From contig WPIO01000143.1 of NCBI GenBank assembly GCA_009760855.2, positions 237,501-280,000 of the forward strand: a DNA stretch of 42,500 nucleotides, read 5' to 3'. Within the stretch, counting starts at the first letter, position 1. Every line of letters starts with the position of its first letter. Shown one piece after another: positions 22,835 to 42,287 of the stretch. The translations under genes and the position numbers were made by a program. This DNA is from Cristatella mucedo. Taxonomy: Eukaryota; Bryozoa; Phylactolaemata; Cristatellidae. The notes under the pieces were generated by a model that saw only the letters and a list, made by a program, of their open reading frames with translations, was not told the origin of the DNA and did no database searches.

Positions 22835-25800
22835 CCTACAAGGCTTGTCGTGCTTATGCTCCTCCATACAAAATTAAATCTTGAAACCGGTGCTAGCAGC
22901 TCAGCAATCATACAGCAATCTGTAGGCTGCGGTAAGAGTGAACAGTGCAATCCATGTTTATGCTTAGCAACTCCGCCATACTGCACTAGGTGGGCTGCGG
23001 TAAGAGTGAATCAGGCAGCCGAGCGACTTCCTCCGGGCACCGCCGCGCGACGCTCCTTTTTTTCTTTCAGTACTGGCAGTGCACCTACGGATCCCTTGCC
23101 GCCCTCGTTCTCGCCTTGGTAAGCGAGCGCCGGCGGCGCGAGCTGGAATCGCTGTCGCATTTAGCGTCGCGGCTCCCGTCGCTCACGCGAAGCCGCTGCA
23201 GCGCCGCTGCAGCGCCGCCGCGACGCCTAGTGGCGGCAACGTCGGCGGAAGAAGAAGGCTTCTGGGTGCTGACCGGCGCTGCCTGCGCGGCCTCCCTCCT
23301 CCGGCATCGTGGCAGCGGCAGCGGTGGCGGCGCACTAGTTTTGGCGCACGCGCGCGAGTTCGACGACTTGAGCGAGCGGGCGAAAGAGCGTCGACAAAAG
23401 AATCGCACAATTCGATTCTGCTGCGCACGACCTCGGCGATGCGTTGTTAGCTTCGGCTAGTCGACCGATGCTCCTACAGAACGCCAATGCTAGCGGCGAG
23501 TGATGGTCGCGATCAAGTGCGGCCGCATTTTTTCGTCCGCGGGACCGAGCCCGTCCGGGCTGCGCACACTCTTTGCAGAGTAGATCCGGCATTTGCTTCC
23601 AGGAGATTTAACCGTTTCGTTTTTTTTAAAGCGACATTCATTCGCGTAGGGAGCCAAAGAGGCTTCCGGAGAGCGGCCTCGGGGTCAGTAGGAGGATTCG
23701 CGAGCGGGCGGCTTTAGCTTGGGAGTTAGGAAAGTGCATCATGCGCTGCAGTTCCTCGCAGCCTCTCAAGTAATGGTGGACGCAACGCCGGTACGGAAGT
23801 GCGGCCATTTTTCTTTACACTGGTGCCGACAGCGCTGTCCACCTTAGCCAAGCGAAGTACAAGGTGCTCACCATCACGTTGCCAAGTTTTCCGTCTATGC
23901 CTCTCTCCCAAGTCCTCCAGTGCAATATATTTCGGTCAATGCCGGCTGAACGCATCCGATAAACGCCGACTCTAGCTGCACGCCTCAAGGAATACAGCCG
24001 CGATGTGATTCGCCAGTTTTTTTCTCTAATGCAATAGAGGCAGGCGCTTGAAAGCATATCCGATTGGTCGTCGTGGCTGTCCAATAGGCTGTTCTACAGT
24101 ATGGATCTTAACTTGCAGTAGTAAATAAAGTATGAGCGCTCGCCACAAATGCCGTAGTAAAGTATGAGCGCAGCGCTGACGCGTTTCGCTACCGTCTGAA
24201 TAACTGCATGCATTGGTGCTTCGCCGACCAGTCTCTAGCCGCGGGCTCAGGCTTCACCGGTATTGGTCGCGCGTCAGCTTAGACGGGCGTACGCGCGGCA
24301 TCGTCACCACGACAAGCGGTGGCCCCTAGGACACAAGCGCCGAGGCGGCTGCAGGGCGTATGCGACAGTGTTCGCTCGAAGCAAGCGCAGGAATACAGTA
24401 CGGTAGTAACCCCTCTATAGGTGCGATCAAACGAGGAAAACCCGGTCGCATCACCTACGTCGAAAGGGCTCTCGCCCACTTAACGCACCCTGCCGCACAT
24501 CGAGGTTCGGAGTGACAGCTGCTGGAGAAAAGACTGAAGACGTACGTCGACGCAGGATGAATGAGCAGCGACAGTGCGCAGGCGCAATGCGATCGCTGCC
24601 GTCTCTCTTCCGTCGGTCGCGGCTAAGAAATAGACCCGCGCTATACGAACTATCCGAGCGCCGTCCTAGTTAGGACGGCGCCGTCCTCCCTCCCTACTCC
24701 ACTCTTTCCGCCGAAACGACGAATGGAAGTAGAACGACTGCTTGCAGCGAGAGACGCTGGCGGAAACGCACCGGCAAAAGTGCGCGTGCGTCCGCGAAGA
24801 CCGCCAAGAAAGTGTAGGAAGGAGCAAACGCACAGGAGAGCGTTGTCCGCGTGGCGGCGTGTTCCGCAGTCAGCTGACTCCAAGCAAACACGACCGCAAG
24901 AAGCTTGGCTATGAGGCTCAAGAAAGTGCATAGTCCCCCAGATAGGTTAGCCAATTCAAGGCGATCTTCACTTGGCCAAGGGAGTGTCGGGTTATTGCCG
25001 TTTATGCTGTAGTTTGTGTTTCTTTGCACGCGCGAGATTTCTAGATCGCGGGCACGCCGACCCACGGTCGAACGGCTAGCGGATGTGGTCAAGGGACGGG
25101 GCAGTGCCCAGCCGTGGTCTGGTGGCTGCTGTGGCTTGGACACTGGCCGTATATTGTTCTCCCGCTAAACCGCGGGAGATGAGCTGTGGTTGAGAGGGAG
25201 AGGACGGCTGTTCGAACGCCGGCGAAAGGGAGAACGGCTGTGCTTGGGAGCGCTGCAGGCGCCTGCGAGAGTCTTAGTAAGCCATCTTCGGGGTTCCGTG
25301 GGTTTTGTTCCGTCCGCTGTCGCGTACGCTCTGCGGTGTGCTGTTGAGAGAGCACTTATCTACATATGCGACTACACGTTGCCCCTCGATGGAGAAAGAG
25401 ACATGCCACCTGATCGCAGGAGAGCATAGCATAATGTCCGGGATGAGAACCCTTGCCACCGAGCGAATTCTCGTAGCGTTCAACACATCCCGGTGAAATC
25501 GCAAGGTCATAAATCTGGTGGTCCAACCAGTCAGGCAGGCAACGAGGCCATTTCGTCTTCCCAACCGCGTTCTGCTCGTGTCGCGGGCGTGCAGTAAGAT
25601 GTAATCATCATGGCAGTCAAGATGTTACGGCGCTTTCTCGGGTGGGCGCTTCTTCGGCTCGGACATTTCCGTTCAAAATCAACGCTAGAGAAGGCAATTC
25701 CTGCGGCGGAAGTTGCCGTCAAGCGCCAAGATGGCTGGCTTGCTTCTTGGCGCTCTCTTTTAGTTCCTCGCGTTCGACACTCAGCTCATCATCGGAGGGC

Positions 25801-25910
25801 AGAAGCGGCAGCTGCAGCTCGGCCCCGAGGAGCACATCGCCGGCGCCCTGCAGCTCTACCTGGACATCGTCTACCTCTTCCTCATCATACTCGGCATATC
25901 CAGAAAATAG
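11931..25910 (+). CDS. LFG: Lifeguard/TMBIM family membrane protein (GRINA/LFG1-like), 7 exons
   Basis: The joined exons are 11931-11961, 13277-13371, 15082-15146, 16360-16504, 21562-21801, 23071-23118 and 25764-25910. They give 256 residues with all phases compatible. Lifeguard proteins are seven-helix ER/Golgi or plasma-membrane proteins that leak calcium and inhibit apoptosis. Seen here: 'FSDKAIRQAFIKKVYLTLT' (30-48), 'FYFVSYATFLVTYL' (77-90), 'SYMAGAIASF' (117-126), 'IQTRVDFT' (151-158), 'FLAFDTQL' (209-216) and 'PEEHIAGALQLYLDI' (229-243). The conserved acidic pair of the family's calcium channel core is likely D213 and D242. Length fits the family (about 240-310); the usual Pro/Tyr-rich N-terminal tail is short or absent. 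'SYMxGxIASF' favours GRINA/LFG1 over TMBIM4, but the orthology was not tested. Introns carry LINE B, SINE and simple repeats; intron 2 uses a GC donor. Confidence 0.9.
13277..13371 (+). CDS. LFG: Lifeguard exon 2
   Basis: The acceptor is TTGTCTCTGTTGTTAG. The exon encodes the cytosolic segment ending 'FSDKAIRQAFIKK', which is diagnostic of LFG proteins just before helix 1. It ends AAG followed by GCGAGT, a GC-type donor, in phase 0 with exon 3. An internal Met at residue 24 (13315-13317) is an alternative start if exon 1 is not used. Confidence 0.88.
13399..13459. repeat. 10-bp minisatellite in intron 2
   Basis: About six copies of a 10-bp unit of the type ATCGCACWTC begin about 28 bp downstream of the GC donor of exon 2. 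Units alternate between ACTTC and ACATC forms. Confidence 0.9.
13558..13612. repeat. (GGAA)n purine tract in intron 2
   Basis: A GAAGGAAGGAAG-type imperfect tetranucleotide array lies within a longer purine-rich stretch (13525-13620). Confidence 0.9.
13993..14024. repeat. Short inverted repeat (10-bp stem, 12-nt loop)
   Basis: GCCTCCTTTA is followed 12 nt later by TAAAGGAGGC, a perfect 10-bp stem within intron 2. No function is assigned. Confidence 0.75.
14909..15027 (+). repeat. LINE B 3' tail with (ATT)n, intron 2
   Basis: AACCATTCAATCGCG, CTTTGCAGCAAATGTAAAG, the tail hairpin (about 14949-14982) and an imperfect (ATT)n run (14996-15026) match the LINE B 3' end. It ends only ~55 bp before Lifeguard exon 3, so it lies in the branch-point neighbourhood. 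Confidence 0.85.
15082..15146 (+). CDS. LFG: Lifeguard exon 3 (helix 1)
   Basis: The acceptor is TTGCTTTGCAG. The exon encodes 'VYLTLTVQLLFTAAVVAFFIL', the first transmembrane helix, then two bases of a codon. The donor is GTACGT, which keeps phase 2 for exon 4. A competing GTATGC donor 4 nt downstream would break the frame. A (CTG)7 tract starts right after it (15154-15177). Confidence 0.88.
15297..16075 (-). mobile_element. LINE family B, decayed fragment in intron 3
   Basis: On the minus strand it follows the 3' half of LINE B: remnants of the 3' tail (15297-15335), the segment parallel to 'SFGDRAFSxYAPRAWNSLP' and the segment parallel to 'SLDDHISSTVKSA' (15995-16065). Frames are broken throughout. 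It stops near 16075, where a SINE piece follows. Confidence 0.78.
16088..16178 (+). mobile_element. SINE 3' half, intron 3
   Basis: GGCTCGAGCCCCGAGG is a degenerate tRNA B box. It is followed by GCGCCTGAATAGAGATTAAG, the SINE tail hairpin, and TATACAAATGAATTA. This matches the 3' halves of the SINEs at 28738-28908 and 39731-39890 in opposite orientation. The A-box half is absent. Confidence 0.78.
16360..16504 (+). CDS. LFG: Lifeguard exon 4 (loop and helix 2, start of helix 3)
   Basis: The acceptor is TTATATTTCTTGCAG. The exon encodes 'APTRYWVQDNSSFYFVSYA', then the helix 2 segment 'TFLVTYLVLIFCPAVRRQYP' and 'GNYVALGVF'. The donor GTGAGT is in phase 0. The LINE B insertion begins about 12 bp after the donor. 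Confidence 0.93.
16516..17955 (-). mobile_element. LINE family B with intact RT core, intron 4
   Basis: The element is antisense to the Lifeguard gene, with its (ATT)n tail at 16516-16540 and tail hairpin at about 16546-16581. It is truncated within RT near 17955. The frame 17124-17912 holds 'AAFDTIDHKVLLERLSSRLG', '[20 protein letters not shown]', an intact YADD (17601-17612) and 'FLKLNDHKTNLLVM'. A frameshift near 17190 separates it from the C-terminal frame 16625-17233, which carries '[20 protein letters not shown]' and 'APRAWNSLPICVRTSPDLTK'. It is the best-preserved LINE B copy here and was used as the reference for the family. It lacks the endonuclease and is not autonomous. Confidence 0.93.
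17124..17912 (-). pseudogene. LINE B reverse transcriptase, partial
   Basis: This is a 262-codon frame covering the RT palm with the YADD motif and the thumb start. The apparent first Met is internal to RT, because the element is 5'-truncated. The last ~25 codons run out of frame after a shift near 17190. Confidence 0.88.
18344..18370. repeat. Perfect 12-bp hairpin, intron 4
   Basis: CTGCTTACGCTG and CAGCGTAAGCAG flank a 3-nt loop (CCT). This is a perfect stem within intron 4 of the Lifeguard gene. Function unknown. Confidence 0.8.
20253..20395. repeat. Dispersed repeat copy 1 with a 15-bp hairpin
   Basis: It shares GAGATGAG, GGACGGCTGTTCGAACGCCG, CGGCTGTGCTTG and GCCATCTTCGGGGTTCC with 25175-25297, in the same order and orientation. 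Between the shared blocks lies a perfect 15-bp inverted repeat, 20345-20378: CTCGCTCAGACTCGC, then ACAG, then its complement. The family is unknown; it may be a MITE or SINE remnant. Confidence 0.75.
20820..21112 (+). mobile_element. Divergent LINE B-type 3' end, intron 4
   Basis: The plus strand has a decoded stretch similar to 'AWNSLPTxVRTxPDLxxFKK' and 'KTHLFIGAF' (20840-20945). It is followed by the 3' untranslated part, the tail hairpin (about 21038-21070) and an ATT-rich tail (21085-21112). Sequence identity to the 16516-17955 copy is clearly lower, so it is an older or sister family. Confidence 0.78.
21562..21801 (+). CDS. LFG: Lifeguard exon 5 (helices 3-5)
   Basis: The acceptor is TCTCGTTGCAG. 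The exon encodes 80 residues including 'TVCFSYMAGAIASFHDAKAV', 'LFAAGITAAVVLSISLFAIQ', 'TRVDFTLWAGLLFAACMALL' and 'LSGICFVIVT'. The donor is GTGAGC after 'RTYY', phase 0. The reading frame stays open for 324 nt into the intron. Confidence 0.93.
21832..21942. repeat. Imperfect (GCA/GCG)n array at the start of intron 5
   Basis: Interspersed GCAGCG, GCAGCA and GTAGCA triplets begin ~30 bp after the exon 5 donor. In the frame of the exon they would encode an alanine run. I treat it as intronic because a good donor and a conserved next exon support splicing. Confidence 0.9.
22761..22830. repeat. (TC)21 followed by (TA)14, intron 5
   Basis: A perfect TC dinucleotide run (22761-22802) is joined directly to a perfect TA run (22803-22830). 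Confidence 0.97.
22925..23008. repeat. Direct repeat of an 18-bp donor-like word, intron 5
   Basis: GGCTGCGGTAAGAGTGAA occurs at 22925-22942 and again at 22991-23008, 66 bp apart. Each copy contains a GTAAGAGT splice-donor-like sequence. Confidence 0.85.
23071..23118 (+). CDS. LFG: Lifeguard exon 6 (start of helix 6)
   Basis: A 48-nt exon with acceptor CTCCTTTTTTTCTTTCAG and donor GTAAGC. It encodes 'YWQCTYGSLAALVLAL' in phase 0. It fits the family segment before 'FLAxDTQ'. The flanking intron sequence is strongly CpG-rich (23040-23460). Confidence 0.88.
25175..25297. repeat. Dispersed repeat copy 2, intron 6
   Basis: It is the partner of 20253-20395, with the same ordered blocks. In place of the 15-bp hairpin it has a different, shorter palindromic stretch, GCAGGCGCCTGC (25256-25267). 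Confidence 0.75.
25722..25754. repeat. 10-bp hairpin beside the last acceptor
   Basis: AGCGCCAAGA and TCTTGGCGCT can pair across a 13-nt loop. The stem ends 9 nt before the acceptor AG (25762-25763), so it covers the likely branch-point and polypyrimidine region of intron 6. Confidence 0.7.
25764..25910 (+). CDS. LFG: Lifeguard exon 7 (helices 6-7, stop)
   Basis: The acceptor is CGCTCTCTTTTAG. The exon encodes 'FLAFDTQLIIGGQKRQLQLG', 'PEEHIAGALQLYLDIVYLFL' and 'IILGISRK', then TAG (25908-25910). These are the most conserved C-terminal motifs of the family, and the protein ends at the usual place. Confidence 0.95.
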   Translation, partial: FLAFDTQLIIGGQKRQLQLGPEEHIAGALQLYLDIVYLFLIILGISRK

Positions 25911-26055
25911 ACGATGCCACCGACCGTGGCATTGTCGAGCCGGGCGCAGAAGCAGCCAGAAGTTGTCGGCAACCGTCGCTCCTCCTGTCGGCGGCTTTTC
26001 TTCTCGTCGGCATCTCTCGCCGTGGCTCTGGCGGCCAGATCGACCAGCAGACAGT

Positions 26056-26059
<4 letters not shown>

Positions 26060-26092
<33 letters not shown>
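26060..26092. repeat. (CAG)11, likely in the Lifeguard 3' UTR
   Basis: Eleven perfect CAG triplets lie 150 bp after the stop codon. Long open frames across them on both strands come from the repeat and are not read as coding. Confidence 0.95.
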
Positions 26093-26093
<1 letters not shown>

Positions 26094-26449
26094 CACACAA
26101 GGATGCGAAGCAGCTGCTGCAGCAGCCACGACGCGGCCGCAGCTCGCGCATCCAGCTGCTCAGCTCCGGCCTGTCTTCAGGCTCCGAGACACAGCATCGG
26201 TGCGTGTCGCTGGGCACCAGCTTGGTTCGTGAGCTGCTGTTGCGTCGCTCGTTTGGCGACCGGCGCATCGTCGCGGGGTCGTTTTCGAGACCAGCTCTTC
26301 GTGGACGATATTTGGGCAACTTGGATACGTTTCGACGACGATGATGATTTCCTTCCAATACAAGATTGCTCGGCTGCAGCCGCATTTCGAATGGGATCCG
26401 ATTAGTTCCGCCGATTAATTCACTTAATTAATTAATTAAATTAATTTAA

Positions 26450-26455
26450 AATAAA
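26450..26455 (+). promoter_or_regulatory. Candidate poly(A) signal for the Lifeguard gene
   Basis: This is the first AATAAA found on the plus strand after the stop codon, 540 bp downstream. It lies in an AT-rich stretch, so it could be chance. A second AATAAA occurs near 26643. Confidence 0.35.
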
Positions 26456-26484
26456 TTATTAAATTAAATTAATTTAATAATTTA
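26452..26484. repeat. AT-rich perfect palindrome
   Basis: AAATTATTAAATTAA and its complement flank a single central base, with one more pair outside. It sits within 26413-26492, which is almost pure A/T, and overlaps the candidate poly(A) signal. Confidence 0.85.
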
Positions 26485-26699
26485 ATTAATTTCACTTTTC
26501 TCGCATGCCGCTGCGCATTCTGCAAGCGGACAGAGAATGAATGCGCCGAAGAAGAAACGAATAATAAGCAGCTAAGCGGGTTCTAGGTTTTCCCTACAAA
26601 TCTCACGAGCTCTACTTAAAAGCTCTCCAGCTCTCTCTCTAAAATAAAAAGATCCAGCTAGCGTTAATGTTAATGGAATCCACCCGTCTGTAAGTCCTA

Positions 26700-26833
26700 G
26701 CAAAGCTACACAGACGTTCATGTGGGCGTTCTAGGCGGCTTTCGGTACTCATTCGGTAGCCGAAGACTTCATCTCGCTCAAAAGAGAGAAGAGAGAGGGA
26801 AGAGGGAGAGAGAGGGAGAGAGAGGGAAAGGAA

Positions 26834-26928
<95 letters not shown>

Positions 26929-27815
26929 AGCATAGCTGAGTCAGGAAGGTAGTTAAAGTAGTTAGTAGCACGGACGCAGCTAGCTGCTCAGGACGGCTGG
27001 AAAGGATGTGCCACAGCCAGTAGCAGGAGAGTAGATGTTGCGTAATTATGGAAGTGAGCTCCACAGCCTAGGACCTGCAGAACAAAAGCTTCTGTCGCCA
27101 ACGACTTTTAAGCGTAGAAATGGAGCAGCTAATTTATTGTCCATAGAGGAATTGGGGGCGCGAGGAGGCTGAAACTGGTGCAGCAGCTCAGCTAGGCAGG
27201 AAGGAGCCAACCCGTCGCCAGCTTCGTGGGTCGCGCTGGAACGGGTGCTTTGAACGGGTGCTCTGAATACGTTGATCAATCAATCGGAGGCGATCGAAGC
27301 TCCTTCAGCAAAGAAAGCGTGGCTGTGATTTGTGGCTGAAGCTCTGGGATTTGTTAGCTAACCTTGCAGCCATATTCATCGCCAGCTGCAGTGGCCTAAT
27401 GGCTGTTTTTCGCTGGCCTAGCCAAAATGGATATGCAATACTCCAGCCGAGCCAGAACCATAGAGCTAGTTAATTTTGTTTTTAAGCCATTGCGGGAGAC
27501 AGTCGCTAATGTTAGATTAGGATCGGACGAGATAGCTAGGTGCGAAGGTTGTCTTCTTAATATAACTTAAAAATAAAAATGCATGAATAAATAAAAAAAA
27601 TAAAATAAATAAAACATAAAAATGTAAGCAGTTGTCAAAGTCGACACTTAAGTTCCGAGCGCACAGTGATGGTCGCACAACAGCACCACATATTAGGAGA
27701 CCAAAGTCTTCTAGTCCAGCCACACGCATGGGATGTTCTTCGAGTAGCAGCTCAATTTTATCGTCGTTAATTTTAAGGAAATTTGCCGACACCCAGGATT
27801 AAATTTCTGTAAGGC
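26700..27815 (-). mobile_element. LINE family A copy interrupted by (GA)n
   Basis: The minus-strand match to LINE A includes the 3' end (26715-26765), a segment like 'NSSMDNKLAAPFLRLKVVGD' (about 27110-27160), and RT parts up to 'ANFLKINDDKIELLLEEHPM' (27710-27790). The (GA)n at about 26780-26920 lies exactly where the other copies have a short AAAGAGAAAG stretch. A short A-rich insertion (27575-27620) splits the RT part. All frames are broken. Confidence 0.88.
26781..26922. repeat. (GA)n microsatellite inside LINE A
   Basis: It starts as an imperfect GAGAGGGA mixture and becomes a pure GA run from about 26837 to 26920. Frames of alternating Arg-Glu or Ser-Leu on the two strands are artefacts of this run. 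Confidence 0.97.
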
Positions 27816-27855
27816 AAGCATAAAGTTTAATGAGCTTTTCTTCGCGGTAACCTTA

Positions 27856-27895
<40 letters not shown>

Positions 27896-28737
27896 ATTTA
27901 TTTATTTATTTATCGCCACGTCTCTACTGCGTCGCCAAGCACCTCAATGGTATCGCCGGAGCGCTCTCTCTGTCATGCTGTCCTTGCGTGGCAGGCAGCG
28001 CTTCGCGTACACAGTTGAGCAGCCACGGGCGCATTAGTGCATTCGATAGTGCTCGTGCAGGCTTTTGATAGACCTTGACGTTGACGTAGCCGAAATTCCG
28101 CTGGAATATGTGAGCACGTCGAAGCGGCAGCTTTTCGTGGAGCTGCCGCTCCTGGATTCCGTGGGTTCAACAAAAAGCAAAGACGCCGGAGCACATTAGT
28201 CTTTGCTGCAATGCGACTTTCAAGGGTTTACGTCGACGCAAATCAGGCAAAGGGCGGAGAAGCACTGTCGTTTAGCTTACACTAGCGTCTCTTGCGAGAT
28301 TCTTTAGGGTTACCGGATTTATTTATTAATAATTAAAATAACGATTTATGATTTTAATTAATTATTCATTATATTATGGTATATATATTATAAAAGTATT
28401 ATTAGATATTTATAATTAATTGCTTTAAAATAATGGTTATGTATTAATAATGATATATTTCTATACAACAATCATAAGTAAGGCTACCGACAGAAACAGT
28501 TGATCGTGCTGATATCAGAAACTCATTCTTTTGGAGCGATGCCATTAAACTATGTCCGAAGACTTGTCCCCATCACTCCTCTAAGCATTCCTGGGATTGC
28601 GGACTCTTTACCTTACTTCCGTTGCTTTCCTAGGTACCGTTGGTGATGAGCGAGCACTTTTCGCCTCGTGTACGAAGATGATGGACCGCAGCGAGCAACT
28701 GCAAACTTAGTTGTAGATCAATTTACATATATTTATA
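27816..28737. other. Simple repeats and AT-rich spacer
   Basis: (TA)n, (TG)n and (TTTA)n arrays follow one another at 27855-27912. A 10-bp perfect hairpin (AGCGGCAGCT and AGCTGCCGCT, 8-nt loop) lies at 28123-28150. 28315-28480 is very AT-rich. No gene was recognised. Confidence 0.6.
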
Positions 28738-28908
28738 TTTATAATTCATTTGTACACCGTCCTAAGAGAACTTAATCTCTATTCAGGCGCTCATATAGGC
28801 CACGGCGTTCGAGCCCATGACCTCAATCATCAAACACATTCACCTTGACATCTCGCATTGAAGGCGAGCACGATAACACCACTGGGCTAAACCGGCTCGA
28901 AGCGCAGC
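28738..28908 (-). mobile_element. tRNA-derived SINE
   Basis: Read on the minus strand, the order is a polymerase III A box (TTAGCCCAGTGGTG, about 28890), 'GTGCTCGCCTTC', a B box (GGGCTCGAACGCC, about 28810), the hairpin tail GAGCGCCTGAATAGAGATTAAG, then ATGAATTATAAATA. Both internal promoter boxes are close to consensus. The tail resembles the LINE B 3' end, so LINE B probably mobilised it. Confidence 0.85.
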
Positions 28909-28949
28909 CGTACCGGTCATATGGATAGCAACACAATAATATAGCACTC

Positions 28950-29093
28950 TAAAGCCTCGTTTAGACGAGTTTTTTCTTCCTACCGACTCAAGAGTCTTCG
29001 ATGTAAACGTCACCAATACCGTGGGGACTGTCTAGACTTAGTGGGGAAGCGCCTAGAAAGAGATTGAGCTCTCTGAGGTCGATTTATCAAGTG

Positions 29094-29127
<34 letters not shown>

Positions 29128-29570
29128 AGACTTGGCGAAGACTCGGCAGCCGAACCCGGTTCTCCTTTTTCAGCCACGGCTTAGTTAGTGACCAGTCGTA
29201 TACGCCGCTCAGGCCACTCCTACTACGTCGCTTAGCAGTAAGGGTGGCGTACGACTTGACCAGCGAAATCGCCGACGCGTTCCTGGCGAGTCCCTGTTTA
29301 TGGGACACACTGAGTTCGCAGCTTAGGAGTCAAATTTTGAGGCGGCGAGCGATAAAGGCTATAGCGGACAGGTTTCATTCTACCGGTAACTGCGTCAGCT
29401 AAGCCGGGCTGCAGAGAAACGCCATTGCCATCCCATGAACGCTCAGTGGGCGGAGCGAATAGGTAACCAGGCTTGGAGCGAGACTGCCGTCTAGACCTCC
29501 TACGAACAGGATGGCCGTGATAAGACTCCCGAGTTGGCAGGAAGCAAGACTCGCGTCTAAACCAGGCTTA
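28950..29570. mobile_element. Possible decayed DNA transposon
   Basis: AAGCCTCGTTTAGACGAGT (28952-28970) and the inverted ACTCGCGTCTAAACCAGGCTT (29549-29569) are imperfect inverted repeats about 600 bp apart. A further GTCTAGAC and AACCAGGCTT occur inside at 29466-29497. No target duplication or transposase frame was found. A LINE B tail (29045-29126) lies inside. Confidence 0.4.
29045..29126 (+). repeat. LINE B 3' tail with (ATT)n
   Basis: GAAGCGCCTAGAAAGAGATT, the hairpin partner CTCTCTGAGG, TTTATCAAGTGC and a perfect (ATT)9-10 tail. Only the last ~80 bp of the element is present. Confidence 0.88.
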
Positions 29571-30814
29571 AGAGAAATACCGTCAATCTCCATCTGGGCA
29601 ATTCACGCACCTGTGACGCTGAGTCGTGACTTACTCGTGACCAGCCCTCGATCGCCGATCCCGCGACCGCTAGCTCGCTCGAAGGCCAGCGGTGCAGCGT
29701 CGCAGATCAAGAGGCATAGGCTCGAAGCTTTGAATGTGGTAACGCAGACTCAAGTCGTCAAATGCGCCGCTTTTATAATTACAGACGTGGACGGCGTGAG
29801 CTGAGGCAGTACTTCCAGCTTCAGTTCGTCAATCCGTAGCTGTTGGCTAAATGAATGCAGCTCGGGCGTCCGCTTCCGCCTCCAAATTCCGCTTCTTTTA
29901 GTTCTGAGCTTCCGGTTGCATCGGGAATACCGCGAGAGCCGCACTATACGCCAAGCATTTATTAAATACTCAATCACGCACGATTCGATTATCAACGACG
30001 TCGACAAAAGAGAGCTCATCAACACGACTAAGCTCCGACCCAGCGTCCGTTGAGCACAGAGCCGTAACGGAGACAGCCCGCGCCGCCGAGTGGACCGAGG
30101 GCTCGGCGACCGACCAAGCGAAGCAACCAACCAATGACAAACATCCGCCGCCGCAGCGACGTTTCCGGGAAAAAATTAAAGCGCCACGAGATGCCGTCGG
30201 AATCACGACGACGCTCCACTAATGACTAGAGAGTGAAAACGCGCTAAAAAAAAGACGCCGCCGCTCACTCGTGGCTTTTCTTTTTTGTACAGCGGCTGCT
30301 CACGACTCGCACGCTCGCGGGCGCGTGCAAACCCAGACGGCAGCGCCGGCGTCCGGAGAAAAAGGTGGCTCGCTCGCTCGCACGCACGCGATCGCTGCCG
30401 ATGAAGGACAGCGTTCGCTTAGCGAACGGGATAAAACTGCCGCTGAGCGACGGGTCATCTCTTCTCACAGACACACTGGAGGGAGAAAACCGGGCGCTCG
30501 CACGACACGAGGGCAGGCTAAAGCGAAGACCGAAACCGCGATCGGCTGCTGCTCCAAGGTCGCCGTCCAAGGTCACCGCCGGGCAGCAGCCGCGAGGCCG
30601 CGGACACGCCCGCTTTTGAGGAGCAGCCCATATAGCCGGTAGCCAGAGTCGCTGACGATTCAGCGGAATTGGCGAGAGAAAAAGAGAGCGAGCGCACGCG
30701 AGAGAGAACACGGTTTTGCCGAGAACGAACGCTCTCGCTGGCGCTAGAAGCCGCGAGGAAGGGGAGGTGGAGGACGAGGGATGAGGGATCATTTGCGAGC
30801 AGGGAACGCTCTGT
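29571..30814. other. Intergenic region between convergent genes
   Basis: It should include the KLHL18 3' UTR. The first AATAAA on the minus strand after the stop lies at 29958-29963, 850 bp downstream, and is a weak candidate. Long open frames (30265-31194 and others) overlap on both strands in CpG-rich sequence and have no family motif. Confidence 0.45.
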
Positions 30815-41855
<11,041 letters not shown>

Positions 41856-42285
41856 CTGCGAGTAAAGCAAGGCAGAGGTCGGCGCGCTGACTCGACAGCC
41901 TCGGTTGCATGGTGACAGAAGAGCTGCTGGGGCTGCTGCTTGCTAGCTCGGCGGGCAATAAAGATTCGCCCATCTGCAGCACGACTCAAACCCGAGGCCT
42001 CACGCCCACCCCCTCCCCGGCAGGGCCGAGTAGAGAGCATCTCAAGATTGATGAGAGCAGGAGCAACTGAACGAAGCGACCAAGAGTGAGTGGGCGTGAG
42101 AGAGAGAGAGCTTCAAGCCGCCTCTGCGTACTGGTTTCAGTGAATACTAGTGCGCAGCAGCGAGAAGTGGGGCAGACCCGATGCTGGTGGCAGACGAAGT
42201 GAACATAAAAAAATTGCTATCACTCTGTAATAGCACGAAAAATCTGCCACCAATCTGTAATCGTGTCATTGCACAGGCAAGAAGA
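41856..42285. other. KLHL18 intron sequence, unassigned
   Basis: No further KLHL18 exon was found between this exon and the right edge. It holds a short GAGAGAGAGAG stretch (42099-42110) only. Confidence 0.4.
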
Positions 42286-42287
42286 CC

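Noticed and set aside
25610-26405. Long plus- and minus-strand frames around Lifeguard exon 7
   Set aside because: They are kept open by the CAG repeat and GC bias. Only the 49-codon stretch after the acceptor at 25763 matches the family.
28780-28905. Functional tRNA gene
   Set aside because: A and B boxes are present, but no cloverleaf with acceptor stem could be formed and it carries the SINE tail, so it is a tRNA-derived SINE.
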